A DNA stretch of 33,765 nucleotides from an uncultured Eubacterium sp. (GTDB lineage: Bacteria; Bacillota; Clostridia; Lachnospirales; Lachnospiraceae): contig URYE01000023.1 in NCBI GenBank assembly GCA_900551945.1, positions 1-33,765 of the forward strand, written 5' to 3'. This document shows positions 7,524 to 17,306 of this stretch, one piece after another. Made by a program: the position numbers and the translations under genes. Under the pieces are notes generated by a model that was not told the origin of the DNA, ran no database searches, and saw nothing but the letters and a program-made list of their open reading frames with translations. Every line of letters begins with the position of its first letter. The stretch's first letter is position 1.

Positions 7524-10040
7524 TTATTTATTTAAAAATCCTTTTACTTGAAATGAATTGCCATCTGAGCATATTTTTATCTGTCCTTCTTGTTGTGTTA
7601 TTTTTGTCTGTATATTAAAGGCTTTAAATCTTTCTATAATTTTTTGTGATGGGTGATGGTATCTGTTATTTATTCCACAAGAAATAATTGCAACTTTTGG
7701 CTTTATTATATTTAAAAATTCTTCATTACTTGAAGTAGATGAACCATGATGAGCTGTCTTTAGCACTGAGATTTCACTTAAAGCCTGATTATTAATTATG
7801 TATTTTTCGGCAGCTTCTTGTATATCTCCTGTCATTAATGTCTTAAATTTATTATAAGTAACCATATATACGGCTGAATAGTCATTTGCACAGGAATAAT
7901 CATACTGTGGTGTTGGGTGTATACACTCAATTATTGTATCTTTATTATTAGCTTTTAGTTTATTTATATCGTTAATTTCTTTAACTATATTTCCATTAAA
8001 AATAATATCTCCTGCGCTTATATATTCTACATCAATTCCTTGTTTAGTGGCTTTTTTTACAAGCTCACAATAAGCTTTATCGGAAAGTTTAGCTTTAATG
8101 TCTGGCAACACTATTTTCTTTATAGAAAATGTATCGCAAGTCATATCTATTAATTCTACTATTGCATTGATATGGTCTGCGTCAGAATGACTTATCATTA
8201 TACAATCAAGTGTTGTTATTTTTCTCGACTTTAAAAATGGCATTATTCTATATTTTCCAACTTCATTTATATCAGTACTTCCACCGTCAAATAAATAAGT
8301 TTTATTATTTTCAGTCTGCATAAATATACAATCTCCTTGACCTACATCAAGCATATCTATTTCAAAATTAGCTTTTTGCCTACTAATAAGTATTGCAAAT
8401 CCTACAACTAACATAGCACATAAAAATTTATACTGAAACAGATATGAAATCCTATCTTTTATTATACTAAATTCTTTATTAATATCATCATTTTGTTGTA
8501 TATACTTGATTGCGTTTACTATTATTATAAAAATAATAGTAATCACATAATAGATTATTATATTTTTTATTTCTGGTTTTCCTGTTACAATTAATGAATG
8601 TGGTAACTTTTGCATATATGTACACAGTATATTATAAATTTTTAATATATAATGTGATATGCCTATAATAAATGTTGCCACATTAAGGCTTACCATACCT
8701 ACAAGCCCTGCCACAACTGCACATATCATAAGCAAGGACATAAAAGGTACGACTATAAGATTTAAAATTATACTATATGGGGGAAATTCAAAGTAATTGA
8801 ACATTACAATAGGAATTGTTACAATATTAACAGATATACTTATTAATAGTGCATCTACGACTATACATACTTTTTTAGATATATATATTATTAAAATATT
8901 AACGTCATTATCTAATTTTTGATTTTTAATCATATTATTTAAAATATATTTTAATGACGGATATACAACGGCAATTCCTAAAACTGCGCCAAAGGAAAGC
9001 TGAAATGCTGAATTTGATATTACATAAGGATTGTCATATATCAATATTATAGCTGATACGGAAAGTGATGTAATTATATCATAAGCTCTACCGAATACCT
9101 GCGCCCCTAACGATATAATAAGCATTATTACAGCTCTTGTCGTTGAAATAGCATTACCTGTCATAATACCATAACAGACAATAATAAATCCTGCTACTAC
9201 TGATGACGTTATAAAGGATTGTCTTAATTTTCTTAAAATACTATATATTGTCATACCAATAAGACTTATATGCAGACCACTTATAGCTAAAAGATGTGAA
9301 ATTCCATTTTTTTGATACATTTCTTTAATGTCTGTGCCAAGAATACTTTTATCACCTAACACCATTGATATAAATACGCCTGCGTCATCACTATCTGCTA
9401 TACTTGTATACACAGCTCTTTGTCTTGCCTTTATAGTATCAAGCTTTTTCATCAATTCGCTTCTTGTATTTTTAATAACTTCTATACTCTTAACACTTAC
9501 TTTATAATCAATACCTATCGACCTGTAATAAGTTAAACTGTCAAAGTTGCCTTCATTTCTTGCACTATCAAATGTTTTAATTACTCCTATAACATTAACA
9601 ACATCGCCTTTTTTTATTAAATTCTCGCTTGTATTTGCAAGCACTGTGATATTTTTTATAGTATTAGTGGTGTCATTTGATGTATTTATTGTAATATCTG
9701 CTTCTTTAATAAGAAGCTGTATATATGTTTCTTTATTATTTATATCTGAAACAACGCCTTTTAATTTACATTCAATTCCATTATTACTATCTATGTATGA
9801 ATTAATAGTGGGAACTTTTTTATATGATATTCCATAAAGATATGTGACAAAAATTACTATCACAATAAAGATACCGCTTATCATGCGGTTTAAGTATAAT
9901 TGCTTTTTTAGATATAACACTGACATTAAAGCAACAAGGCTTATAATTGCCAGTGCTATAATTATAACTCCATATACTGCTGATGTACATATCATAGCAA
10001 ATATACACACAACGGCAGTATATGCAAATGGTCTTTTTAT
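7524..10040 (-). CDS. comEC: ComEC/Rec2 family DNA-uptake channel with metallo-beta-lactamase domain
   Basis: ComEC is the inner-membrane channel for single-stranded DNA during transformation. Order of parts: two N-terminal membrane helices, a soluble OB-like DUF4131 region (about residues 40-180), the polytopic Competence domain with GISHLLAISGLHISLIG (about 245), and a C-terminal beta-lactamase-like nuclease domain (about 550-838). The latter carries DVGQGDC, SHSDADH and TAHHGSSTS metal-binding motifs. Length is complete. The first canonical start codon in frame is GTG at 10010, which has no ribosome binding site. Extending to ATA at 10040 gives a KRPFAY N-terminus typical of ComEC and places GGTGGAG 5 nt upstream, so I use 10040. 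It follows the GerMN lipoprotein gene by about 25 nt. Confidence 0.92.
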   Translation of the reverse strand: MKRPFAYTAVVCIFAMICTSAVYGVIIIALAIISLVALMSVLYLKKQLYLNRMISGIFIVIVIFVTYLYGISYKKVPTINSYIDSNNGIECKLKGVVSDINNKETYIQLLIKEADITINTSNDTTNTIKNITVLANTSENLIKKGDVVNVIGVIKTFDSARNEGNFDSLTYYRSIGIDYKVSVKSIEVIKNTRSELMKKLDTIKARQRAVYTSIADSDDAGVFISMVLGDKSILGTDIKEMYQKNGISHLLAISGLHISLIGMTIYSILRKLRQSFITSSVVAGFIIVCYGIMTGNAISTTRAVIMLIISLGAQVFGRAYDIITSLSVSAIILIYDNPYVISNSAFQLSFGAVLGIAVVYPSLKYILNNMIKNQKLDNDVNILIIYISKKVCIVVDALLISISVNIVTIPIVMFNYFEFPPYSIILNLIVVPFMSLLMICAVVAGLVGMVSLNVATFIIGISHYILKIYNILCTYMQKLPHSLIVTGKPEIKNIIIYYVITIIFIIIVNAIKYIQQNDDINKEFSIIKDRISYLFQYKFLCAMLVVGFAILISRQKANFEIDMLDVGQGDCIFMQTENNKTYLFDGGSTDINEVGKYRIMPFLKSRKITTLDCIMISHSDADHINAIVELIDMTCDTFSIKKIVLPDIKAKLSDKAYCELVKKATKQGIDVEYISAGDIIFNGNIVKEINDINKLKANNKDTIIECIHPTPQYDYSCANDYSAVYMVTYNKFKTLMTGDIQEAAEKYIINNQALSEISVLKTAHHGSSTSSNEEFLNIIKPKVAIISCGINNRYHHPSQKIIERFKAFNIQTKITQQEGQIKICSDGNSFQVKGFLNK

Positions 10041-10064
10041 ACAATCTCCACCTTTCTTAATATA

Positions 10065-10991
10065 TTATTTAGCCTCTATTAATGACTCATTGAAAACATA
10101 TTCATTTTCAAGGTTTATATTTTCACGAAAGGTCTTAGAACTATTTCCATTTATTAATATTTTTACGGAGTCAATATTATCAAGCCCACATAATGAATTA
10201 ACTATTGAATACAATGACACTTCACCTGATACATTTACCATTTCCGTTAAAAATACTGAGCTTAAATTAACATAACATACGCCATTACTTGTAGATACAC
10301 CTAATAACTTAAGGTCTTTGGGTACTGTTGAAAATTCATTTATATTATCAGCGCCATTAATTAGCTTTTCAAGCACAACTTTTTCTAATGAAACATTCTT
10401 ACTATAAGCTACTTTTTCTGTTTTTTCAATTAACTTATCACCCAACTTATTAGCATAATATATCTTTATATTTTTCCATTCAACACTCTCAAATATCTCA
10501 TTACTGTCATAAACAAAATCGTCTTTGCCCATAAGGCCTATAATTGTACCGTCATCGTACGTTGCGTCTTTTCCATCTACAAAAAACTTAACATACTGAA
10601 TATCAGGTATCTGTATCATAGTGTTGACCATTGCTGCTCTTAACAGTATTTCTCTTGCATTATTAATTTCATTGTATTCTTTTGAAAAATATATATTAAC
10701 TACACTCCCATTAATATTACAATCTGTAATCTGAATATTTTCTGGTTTAATAACATTGTAGTCATCCTGTTTTTGTACTTCATTCATTTTTTCAATAAAC
10801 ATATTAGCCATATCTTCTTTTGATAAGCTTTCATCTATATCTATATATTCTTCAACTAGTTGATTTTGTGCATCATTCATGTAATATACAACATATCCAC
10901 TTTTCTTTTCTGTGCCACAGCCAATAAGCATTAATGGAAGCATACTCAAAAATATGAATACAGCAACTCTCTCTATTTTTTTAACAATCAT
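10065..10991 (-). CDS. GerMN-domain lipoprotein (spore germination/sporulation type)
   Basis: The 308-residue protein begins with a lipoprotein signal peptide. Residues 7-24 are hydrophobic and end in LMLIGC, so Cys25 is the predicted lipidated residue. Two GerMN-type repeats follow, at about 33-160 and 170-295. Each ends in the family pattern of a long helix (LLRAAMVNTMIQIPDIQYVKFFVDG; SLYSIVNSLCGLDNIDSVKILING) before a short strand. GerM in Bacillus works in spore cortex formation and germination, and GerMN domains also occur beside two-component kinases as envelope sensor partners. The gene directly follows the histidine kinase with a 27-nt gap, so an accessory role to that system is plausible. 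The exact function is not known. GAGG lies 4 nt before the ATG. Confidence 0.85.
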   Translation of the reverse strand: MIVKKIERVAVFIFLSMLPLMLIGCGTEKKSGYVVYYMNDAQNQLVEEYIDIDESLSKEDMANMFIEKMNEVQKQDDYNVIKPENIQITDCNINGSVVNIYFSKEYNEINNAREILLRAAMVNTMIQIPDIQYVKFFVDGKDATYDDGTIIGLMGKDDFVYDSNEIFESVEWKNIKIYYANKLGDKLIEKTEKVAYSKNVSLEKVVLEKLINGADNINEFSTVPKDLKLLGVSTSNGVCYVNLSSVFLTEMVNVSGEVSLYSIVNSLCGLDNIDSVKILINGNSSKTFRENINLENEYVFNESLIEAK

Positions 10992-11018
10992 ATATCCTCA
11001 CTTCTGTCTAATGTAAGT

Positions 11019-12509
11019 CTATTCTTTATTTTCAACATAGTTCAATGGTATTCTCATAGTAAATGTAGTTCCACTACCTTCTTCACTATGTAGCTTTATA
11101 GTCCCGTGGTGCATAAGAATAATCTTTTTAACAATTGATAACCCAAGACCTGTTCCGCCAGTCTGTCTTGAACGTGCTTTATCAACTCTATAAAATCTCT
11201 CAAATACCATGTCTTGACTTTCTTGTGGAATACCTATTCCAGAATCTTCTACTCTTATATAAAAATATTGATAATCTGCATTAAGTGAAACATGAACCCA
11301 GCCATCAATATTATTGTATTTTATTGCATTATCGACAAGATTAGATATAACTTGTGAAAACTTTACTTCATCAATCTCTGCAACTACTGGTCTAAAGCTT
11401 TCAAATAGTATCTCTATATTTTTCTTTTCAGCAATCGGCTTAAGCCTTGTAAGCACCATTTCTAACAATTCATTGACATTAACTGAAGTTATATTAAGTG
11501 TAGATACTGCCTTATCCATTCTTACAATTGAAAGTAAGTCTTCAATAATTTTACTTTCTCTGTCAATTTCTTTTGTTATATCCTGCATAAATTCTTTATA
11601 CAATTCAACAGGTACATCATCCTGCATATTAAGTGAATCTGCAAGTACTTTTATTGATGTTATAGGTGTTCTTAATTCATGTGATACATTTGAAACAAAT
11701 TCCTGCCTGCTCTCGTCTTGCGCGGAAGCTTTGTCCATTATTACATTAAAACACTCTGCAAAATCTTTAAGTTCCGTGCTTCCTGATGGCTCTATACGTT
11801 TTTCAATGTGACCATTAGCAATATCTGCAACTACTGCAAATGCTTTTTTAAATGACCTGCCAAATATTTTTGCAATAATATATGCAAATGTGAATATTAA
11901 AGCTACTATTCCTATCACTACTATATTAATCTTTGCATATATTTCATCTTTAAAGGATACTGCTTCTGAAATATCCGTATCTACAATTACTACTCCTATA
12001 ATATTACCATTAATAGTAATTGGGGATACTGCTTCTATTGTTCCGTTATTTCTATTTGTTTCAGAGTAGCTTTTTCTATTGTTAAATGTACTAATAACAC
12101 TCGAATTGATTACATTCTTTCCAGTTTCTATTGAATACGAATCCATTTCTATTATAAATTCTGTATTAACAATTCTTATTCTTAAAGAATTAATATTTGA
12201 AAACTTAACCATCTGTTCATATATACCTGCTGCCTTAGCCTCCGCAAGAGTATTATAGCCGTTAAATTCTCCTGCTATCGCTGCCGCTTTTGTCTGAACT
12301 GTGGCAACTTCATCGCTTATAAACTCTTGCTGATAGAAATAATCTATCATCCATCTCATTCCAAACATAGGTATAATTGAAAACATCATCAAAACAATAA
12401 ACAGCCATAAGTGTATACTTTTGATACTTCTATGAATACTGTTTAAAATTTCTTTCATTGATTTTTTTTGTTTATGAGTCTTAATATTATCCTTTTTTTT
12501 ACCTAACAA
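11019..12509 (-). CDS. Membrane-bound sensor histidine kinase (WalK/PhoR-like)
   Basis: The 496-residue kinase has transmembrane helices at about 33-50 and 194-215 flanking an extracytoplasmic sensor with a Cache/PAS-like pattern (GTIEAVSPITINGNIIGVVIVDTD at 156-179). A HAMP linker (211-262) follows, then HisKA with FVSNVSHELRTP and phospho-acceptor His277. The HATPase domain carries NLVDNAIKYN, DSGIGIP, FERFYR and GGTGLGLSI. The start is TTG with AGGG about 7 nt upstream. No ATG fits nearby. It lies 22 nt after the response regulator gene and forms a cognate pair with it. WalK orthologues usually sit with yycHIJ, which is absent here, so the name is left open. Signal and targets cannot be read from the sequence. 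Confidence 0.93.
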   Translation of the reverse strand: MLGKKKDNIKTHKQKKSMKEILNSIHRSIKSIHLWLFIVLMMFSIIPMFGMRWMIDYFYQQEFISDEVATVQTKAAAIAGEFNGYNTLAEAKAAGIYEQMVKFSNINSLRIRIVNTEFIIEMDSYSIETGKNVINSSVISTFNNRKSYSETNRNNGTIEAVSPITINGNIIGVVIVDTDISEAVSFKDEIYAKINIVVIGIVALIFTFAYIIAKIFGRSFKKAFAVVADIANGHIEKRIEPSGSTELKDFAECFNVIMDKASAQDESRQEFVSNVSHELRTPITSIKVLADSLNMQDDVPVELYKEFMQDITKEIDRESKIIEDLLSIVRMDKAVSTLNITSVNVNELLEMVLTRLKPIAEKKNIEILFESFRPVVAEIDEVKFSQVISNLVDNAIKYNNIDGWVHVSLNADYQYFYIRVEDSGIGIPQESQDMVFERFYRVDKARSRQTGGTGLGLSIVKKIILMHHGTIKLHSEEGSGTTFTMRIPLNYVENKE

Positions 12510-12531
12510 ATCACTACCCTGCTTCCTTTAA

Positions 12532-13221
12532 CTAATGCTGGAAATAGTACCCAACGCCCCACCTTGTATGAACATATTTAGGGTCACTTGGATTTTCTTC
12601 TATCTTTTCTCTTAATCTTCTTACATGAACATCTACTGTTCTTGCATCTCCCGGATAATCATATCCCCAAACTGTGTTAAGGAGATTTTCTCTACTGTAT
12701 ACTTTTCCCGGATTAAGTGCTAAAAGTTCAACAAGGTCAAACTCTTTTGCTGTTAAGTATACATCTTTTCCTGCAATGCTAAGACTTCTGCTGTCTATAT
12801 CAATACACATATCTCCAGCATTTATAACATTTTTCTTCTGCTTTTGTGTGTTTTTTTGAGAATTACGTCTTAATATTGCTTTAATTCTGGCTTTTACTTC
12901 AAGTATATTAAAAGGCTTAGTTATATAGTCATCAGCTCCATATTCAAGACCTAATATTTTATCCATATCATCACCTTTTGCTGTAAGCATAATTATAGGC
13001 ACGTTAGAAAATTCTCTTATACGTTGACACACTTCCATTCCGTCCATCTTTGGAAGCATAATATCAAGAAGTATTATATCATATTCGTTATTTTTAGCAC
13101 TTTCAAGAGCTTCTTCACCATCGAAAGCGCTATCTACTTCCATTCCATCTTGCTCAAGACTGAACTTTAATCCTTTAACTATTAACTTTTCATCATCTAC
13201 CACTAATACCTTGTTAGCCAT
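12532..13221 (-). CDS. OmpR/PhoB-family response regulator
   Basis: The 229-residue protein has a receiver domain (residues 3-115) with acidic pocket Asp9/Asp10, phospho-acceptor Asp53 in LLDIMLPKMDG, the switch Thr in MLTAKGD and the conserved Lys in YITKPF. A winged-helix DNA-binding domain (about 130-228) ends in TVDVHVRRLREKIE and YVHTRWGVGYYF. AAAGG is about 8 nt before the ATG. It is co-transcribed with the kinase downstream and lies 22 nt after comEA. Insertion of a two-component pair between comEA and comEC differs from the Bacillus order, where comEB occupies that position. Confidence 0.95.
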   Translation of the reverse strand: MANKVLVVDDEKLIVKGLKFSLEQDGMEVDSAFDGEEALESAKNNEYDIILLDIMLPKMDGMEVCQRIREFSNVPIIMLTAKGDDMDKILGLEYGADDYITKPFNILEVKARIKAILRRNSQKNTQKQKKNVINAGDMCIDIDSRSLSIAGKDVYLTAKEFDLVELLALNPGKVYSRENLLNTVWGYDYPGDARTVDVHVRRLREKIEENPSDPKYVHTRWGVGYYFQH

Positions 13222-13243
13222 TTTCTTTTCCTTTCATCTAAGG

Positions 13244-13930
13244 TCATGTACATATCAAATCTTTTATTTTTGAATATGCCGATTCCTTTATCCCTGAAAT
13301 ATTCTTAATATCTTCTGTGTTTTTAAAATTGCCATTAGTACTTCTATAACTTATAATATCTAAAGCTTTGGCTTCGCCTATTCCCGGAAGTGTCATAAGT
13401 TGTTCTTTTGAAGCTGTGTTAATATTAATAAGGCTTGTAGCTATATTGCTTTGCGCTTGATTATTATTAACTTGTGATATATTTTCTATGTTACCTGTTA
13501 GTACTTCTTCTTTGCTAGGAACATATATCCTTTGACCATCACTTATCTTTTCTACTAGGTTAAGATATGTTTCGTCTGCTTCTTGTGTAAAACCTCCTGC
13601 AAGCTCTATGACTTCAAACAGTCTGCTATTAATATCACACATATATACTCCCGAATTATTTACTGAACCGCATATATGTACATATATCTGATTAACAGTT
13701 GCCAACTCGCTTTCTTTGACTATTTCTGATGTGTTTGTTTGTTGAGTTTGTGTTTCTTTTTCTAGTATTTGTTTTTCTGTATTGTTTTGCTTTGATATGT
13801 CTATGGTTATATCGTTGTTGTTATTGTTGGAATTTTTGTGAATACAATATAAAATACCACATACACCTATAATAATGGCAAGAACTGCTACTTTGATATA
13901 TACGTTATACTTTTTTATTATATTATTCAT
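13244..13930 (-). CDS. comEA: ComEA family DNA receptor (SLBB plus helix-hairpin-helix)
   Basis: The 228-residue protein has an N-terminal membrane anchor (residues 9-28), an Asn/Gln/Thr-rich extracellular spacer, an SLBB-type domain (about 80-145: IYVHICGSVNNSGVY..ELAGGFT) and a C-terminal tandem helix-hairpin-helix (about 167-228: ININTASKEQLMTLPGIGEAKA, then ISGIKESAYSKI). This is the full ComEA layout for binding double-stranded DNA at the cell surface and feeding it to ComEC. AGGAG is 8 nt before the ATG. It heads the minus-strand cluster that runs to comEC. A 14-bp inverted repeat brackets the gene (13239-13252 and 13977-13990). Confidence 0.93.
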   Translation of the reverse strand: MNNIIKKYNVYIKVAVLAIIIGVCGILYCIHKNSNNNNNDITIDISKQNNTEKQILEKETQTQQTNTSEIVKESELATVNQIYVHICGSVNNSGVYMCDINSRLFEVIELAGGFTQEADETYLNLVEKISDGQRIYVPSKEEVLTGNIENISQVNNNQAQSNIATSLININTASKEQLMTLPGIGEAKALDIISYRSTNGNFKNTEDIKNISGIKESAYSKIKDLICT

Positions 13931-13990
13931 AAATGTATCTCCTTATACTTTAAGTTATAAAGCATAAGTTCCCCTTTGTACATGACCTTA

Positions 13991-14019
13991 ATTTTACCTA
14001 ATTTTATATAATATTACAA
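13991..14019 (-). promoter_or_regulatory. Candidate promoter of the comEA cluster
   Basis: On the minus strand, TTGTAA (complement of 14014-14019, 4 of 6) and TAAAAT (complement of 13991-13996, 5 of 6) are 17 nt apart. The leader to the ATG at 13930 would be about 55 nt. It is moderately supported, because the region is very AT-rich and offers other weak matches. Confidence 0.35.
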
Positions 14020-14079
14020 GTTAAATTTTTATTAATTTTTAATTTATTTTTTTTATTATTAGAAATAGGCTAATAATTT

Positions 14080-14309
14080 TTGAGTTTTTGTATTTGACTT
14101 ATTTATTGTTTATGAAAGATATTAGTATAATATAAAACAGTCACACACCAGTAAAAGGACAATTAACAAAGTATGTATCCCCTCGTCAGACAAGTATGTC
14201 TGTCGCTGTCATACATATTTTGCCAATTGTTCTTTAAATGGTGCATTCATTGTTTCATATTATACTGATATCTCACGAAAGTTTATTATAGGACAAATAC
14301 AAAACTCAA
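14080..14309. repeat. Palindromic MITE-like element, copy A
   Basis: A 230-bp imperfect palindrome bounded by TTGAGTTTTTGTATTT and its near-complement AAATACAAAACTCAA. The flanks extend the pairing to 14071-14318. Interior arms also pair: AGATATTAGTATAATAT (from 14119) against ATATTATACTGATATCT (to 14273), and TATGTAT against ATACATA near the centre. The centre carries a small hairpin, CAGACA-agta-TGTCTG. It is homologous over its whole length, in opposite orientation, to copy B at 29244-29472. It has no coding capacity and lies between the comEA and yfhO promoters. Confidence 0.8.
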
Positions 14310-14320
14310 AAATTATTATA

Positions 14321-14349
14321 TTTACATAGTAACCATATTATAGTAAAAT
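14321..14349 (+). promoter_or_regulatory. Candidate promoter of yfhO-argH
   Basis: TTTACA (14321-14326) and TAAAAT (14344-14349) each match 5 of 6 bases and are 17 nt apart. The promoter begins only 11 nt beyond the end of repeat copy A. It would give a leader of about 170 nt before the GTG at 14527. That leader (14356-14526) shows no structure or reading frame I can support. Confidence 0.45.
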
Positions 14350-14526
14350 ATATAGTAATTATGTCATTAAATGCACATACTATTTGTACTCTTATTATTA
14401 AATATTAATACTACCCAATAAGTCCTATTTCTATTTCTATGTGATAAAAAGCAATAAATGAGTATGCGTAGTGTTGAGTGGGTATTGCTAATGACAAATA
14501 ATAACTTTCATTTTAGGAGGATACTC

Positions 14527-17271
14527 GTGAACTCAACTACTTCAAAAACAAAAAAGTTCAGACTATTAGATAATAACGGTTCACATATTCCAAGTGGTAA
14601 TATTACATTTATTATTTCTTTTGTAATTCCTGTGATAATATTTATCGCTCTCTATTATATTAAGGGAATATTTCCATTTGGTGACAATTGTTATCTGCGT
14701 TCTGATATGTATCACCAGTATGCACCTTTCTATTCAGAGCTTTGGAATAAGCTTCGCAATGGTGAAGGGTTGACATACTCATGGAATATTGGTATGGGTA
14801 CTGATTTTACATCTTTATTTGCCTATTACCTTGCAAGTCCTATCAACTGGATTATTGTATTATTCCCACAAAAATATATGATTGAAATAATGAATTCACT
14901 TATTATAATTAAGCTTGCTGCTTCAAGCCTTTTAATCACATATTATATTTCAAAGCACTTTAATACTAAGAACTGCTCTATTGCACTCTTTGGATTATTC
15001 TATGGTTTTTCTGGATACGTTGCAGCTTATAGCTGGAACATTATGTGGCTTGACTGTATATTACTTCTTCCACTTATAATGCTAGGACTTGAAAGACTTG
15101 TAAATGAAAACAAGTGTTTTCTTTACTGTATAAGCTTAGGACTTTGTATATACACTAACTATTATATAGCAATTATGGTGTGTATGTCTGTTGTGATTTA
15201 TTTTGTGGTACTTATAATCGCCTATGATGGACTTAAACACCCTAAAATCTATATCAAAAAAACACTTAACTGGTGTATCTACTCTCTTTTAGCAGGTGGT
15301 CTTTCAGCTTGTTTATTACTTCCAGAAATGTATACTTTTAGTTTATCAGCTTCAAGTGATATTTCATTTCCACAGACACTTTCAAGCTACTTCTCAGTAC
15401 TTGAAATGCTTACACGACAGCTTATTAATATACCGGTTCACTTAGGACTTGAACACTATCCTAATATATATTGCGGAGTTGCCATATTTATTCTTATTCC
15501 TTTATATATGATGAATAAAAATATTCCTGCTCGTGAAAAGATTGGAAAATCTGTTATTTTGCTTATTTTCTTAATTGCCTTTAACCTTAATATTCCTAAC
15601 TTTATATGGCATGGTTTTCATTTTCCTAATAGTTTGCCATGTAGACAAGCTTTCATTTACATTTTCTTTTTAATTGTAATGAGCTATGAAGCTTTTCACA
15701 ATATAAAGTCAGCACCTATAAAACAGATTGGTATTGCTTTGTGGATTGCTATTGGATTTTTATTAATTGCCGAACAGATATTTACTGTTGATAAAACTTA
15801 TGATTTTAAGGTTGTGTATATTAGTGGAGCATTTATACTTATCTATGCACTACTTTTATATCTTCATCGTAAGAGAGATTGGAAATATCCTGCTCTTTTA
15901 ATTATTGCGTTTGGAGTTTGTATAATAGAAGTTACTATTAATATGCAGTCTACAGGTCTTGGTGTTACTGGTAGAAGTGGCTATTTGCTTGACTATGACG
16001 CAGTTAAAACTGTTACTGACACAGTTGCCAGCGAAGACGACTCACTTTATCGAATGGATAAAGTATTCGGTGCTCGTTCTAAAAATGACGGTGCATGGCA
16101 TAATTACCGTAGTATATCAACATTTTCTTCTACTTCTAACGCAGGTATGTCAGAACTTTTTGGCTATTTAGGCTTTGAACATTCAACAAATGCTTATGGC
16201 TATAACGGGGCTACTATGTTTACTAACTCTTTATTCTCTGTAAAATATGTAATAAGCAACAAACATCTTGTTGAAGATAGCTTACAGACATATTACACGG
16301 GTTCTGACGGAGAGTTTATTTATAAGAATACTTATACACTTCCTATTGGTTTTCTTGTAAATTCTGACGTTAATACAGAGTGGAAGCCTAATTCAATGTA
16401 TAACGGAATTGACAACCAAAACAGCTTCGTAAAAACAGCTACCGGTATTTCAAGTATGTTTACATTAACTTACGATTATAAGACTATAACTGATATTACA
16501 TTTCAACCTGTAAAAAGTGGTCATCTTTATCTTTACTTAGAAAATTGTAACATTGAGTCGTTAGGTGTTAGTATTAATGGAACTGTTACTAATTACACAG
16601 GTTTAAAGAATGGCAATCGTATTCTTGACATTGGTTATGTTACACCTAATGATGAAATTGAAGCTTATGCTGATAGTAATATTCAAGAACTTCTTGTATA
16701 CACACTTGAAACAGACCGCTTTATTGATGCTTACAATAAGCTTAATGAATGTGGACTTAATGTAACTAATCATACTAACACTAAGATTGAAGGCACTGTA
16801 AATGCAGCTTATGACGGTACAATGATGTTTTCAATTCCTTATGACGGTGGTTGGAGTGTATACGTTGATGGTAAGAAAACTGACACTTATGCTTTAAAAG
16901 ACGCACTTCTTGCTTTTGATGTAACTAGTGGAAATCACGAGATTACTTTAAAATATACACCAGTTAATCTTATTAAGGGTTGCATTATCACTATACTTTG
17001 CATTATTATATTAATTGTTGTATATTTATTCAAAAAAATGTGTCACACAGGAAAAATTGATACTAAACGTTTCCCTGTTCTTATTCAAGAATTTATTAAT
17101 GAAAAAGATGAACTTATTGCTAAACACTACAATAAAGTTATAATGACTCAAGCAGAAATTAACGACACTGTTGTTAATGACAATTTGTCAATTAATAGCT
17201 CTGAGCCACCAATTAATCTTGATGATATTGACGATTTTGACAACATTGATTTGAATGATGAAAATATTTAA
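14527..17271 (+). CDS. yfhO: YfhO family membrane protein (GT-C-like glycosyltransferase)
   Basis: The protein is about 914 residues with an N-terminal helix (about 24-45) and roughly a dozen membrane segments. An extracellular beta-rich region follows (about 490-840), then a last helix ([21 protein letters not shown]) and an acidic cytoplasmic tail. The loop [25 protein letters not shown] after the first helix, with its acidic residue, is the YfhO/GT-C signature. Family members are implicated in adding sugars from lipid carriers to lipoteichoic acid or other envelope polymers; the substrate here is unknown. The longer frame from 14458 is rejected, because AGGAGG (14515-14520) is 6 nt before GTG 14527. 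argH follows after 35 nt. Confidence 0.88.
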   Translation: MNSTTSKTKKFRLLDNNGSHIPSGNITFIISFVIPVIIFIALYYIKGIFPFGDNCYLRSDMYHQYAPFYSELWNKLRNGEGLTYSWNIGMGTDFTSLFAYYLASPINWIIVLFPQKYMIEIMNSLIIIKLAASSLLITYYISKHFNTKNCSIALFGLFYGFSGYVAAYSWNIMWLDCILLLPLIMLGLERLVNENKCFLYCISLGLCIYTNYYIAIMVCMSVVIYFVVLIIAYDGLKHPKIYIKKTLNWCIYSLLAGGLSACLLLPEMYTFSLSASSDISFPQTLSSYFSVLEMLTRQLINIPVHLGLEHYPNIYCGVAIFILIPLYMMNKNIPAREKIGKSVILLIFLIAFNLNIPNFIWHGFHFPNSLPCRQAFIYIFFLIVMSYEAFHNIKSAPIKQIGIALWIAIGFLLIAEQIFTVDKTYDFKVVYISGAFILIYALLLYLHRKRDWKYPALLIIAFGVCIIEVTINMQSTGLGVTGRSGYLLDYDAVKTVTDTVASEDDSLYRMDKVFGARSKNDGAWHNYRSISTFSSTSNAGMSELFGYLGFEHSTNAYGYNGATMFTNSLFSVKYVISNKHLVEDSLQTYYTGSDGEFIYKNTYTLPIGFLVNSDVNTEWKPNSMYNGIDNQNSFVKTATGISSMFTLTYDYKTITDITFQPVKSGHLYLYLENCNIESLGVSINGTVTNYTGLKNGNRILDIGYVTPNDEIEAYADSNIQELLVYTLETDRFIDAYNKLNECGLNVTNHTNTKIEGTVNAAYDGTMMFSIPYDGGWSVYVDGKKTDTYALKDALLAFDVTSGNHEITLKYTPVNLIKGCIITILCIIILIVVYLFKKMCHTGKIDTKRFPVLIQEFINEKDELIAKHYNKVIMTQAEINDTVVNDNLSINSSEPPINLDDIDDFDNIDLNDENI

Positions 17272-17306
17272 AGCACACTATAATAATCACATGGAGGAAC
17301 AATATT

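Noticed and set aside
9820..10044. 74-codon minus-strand frame starting TTG 10044, overlapping the comEC start
   Set aside because: It is out of frame with comEC, its TTG is only 1 nt from the ribosome binding site, and the Cys/Tyr-rich product looks like a shadow. It was considered as evidence for a frameshifted comEC start, but the ATA reading is simpler.
14458..14526. 23-codon N-terminal extension of yfhO
   Set aside because: It passes through the AGGAGG site that serves GTG 14527 and resembles no YfhO N-terminus.
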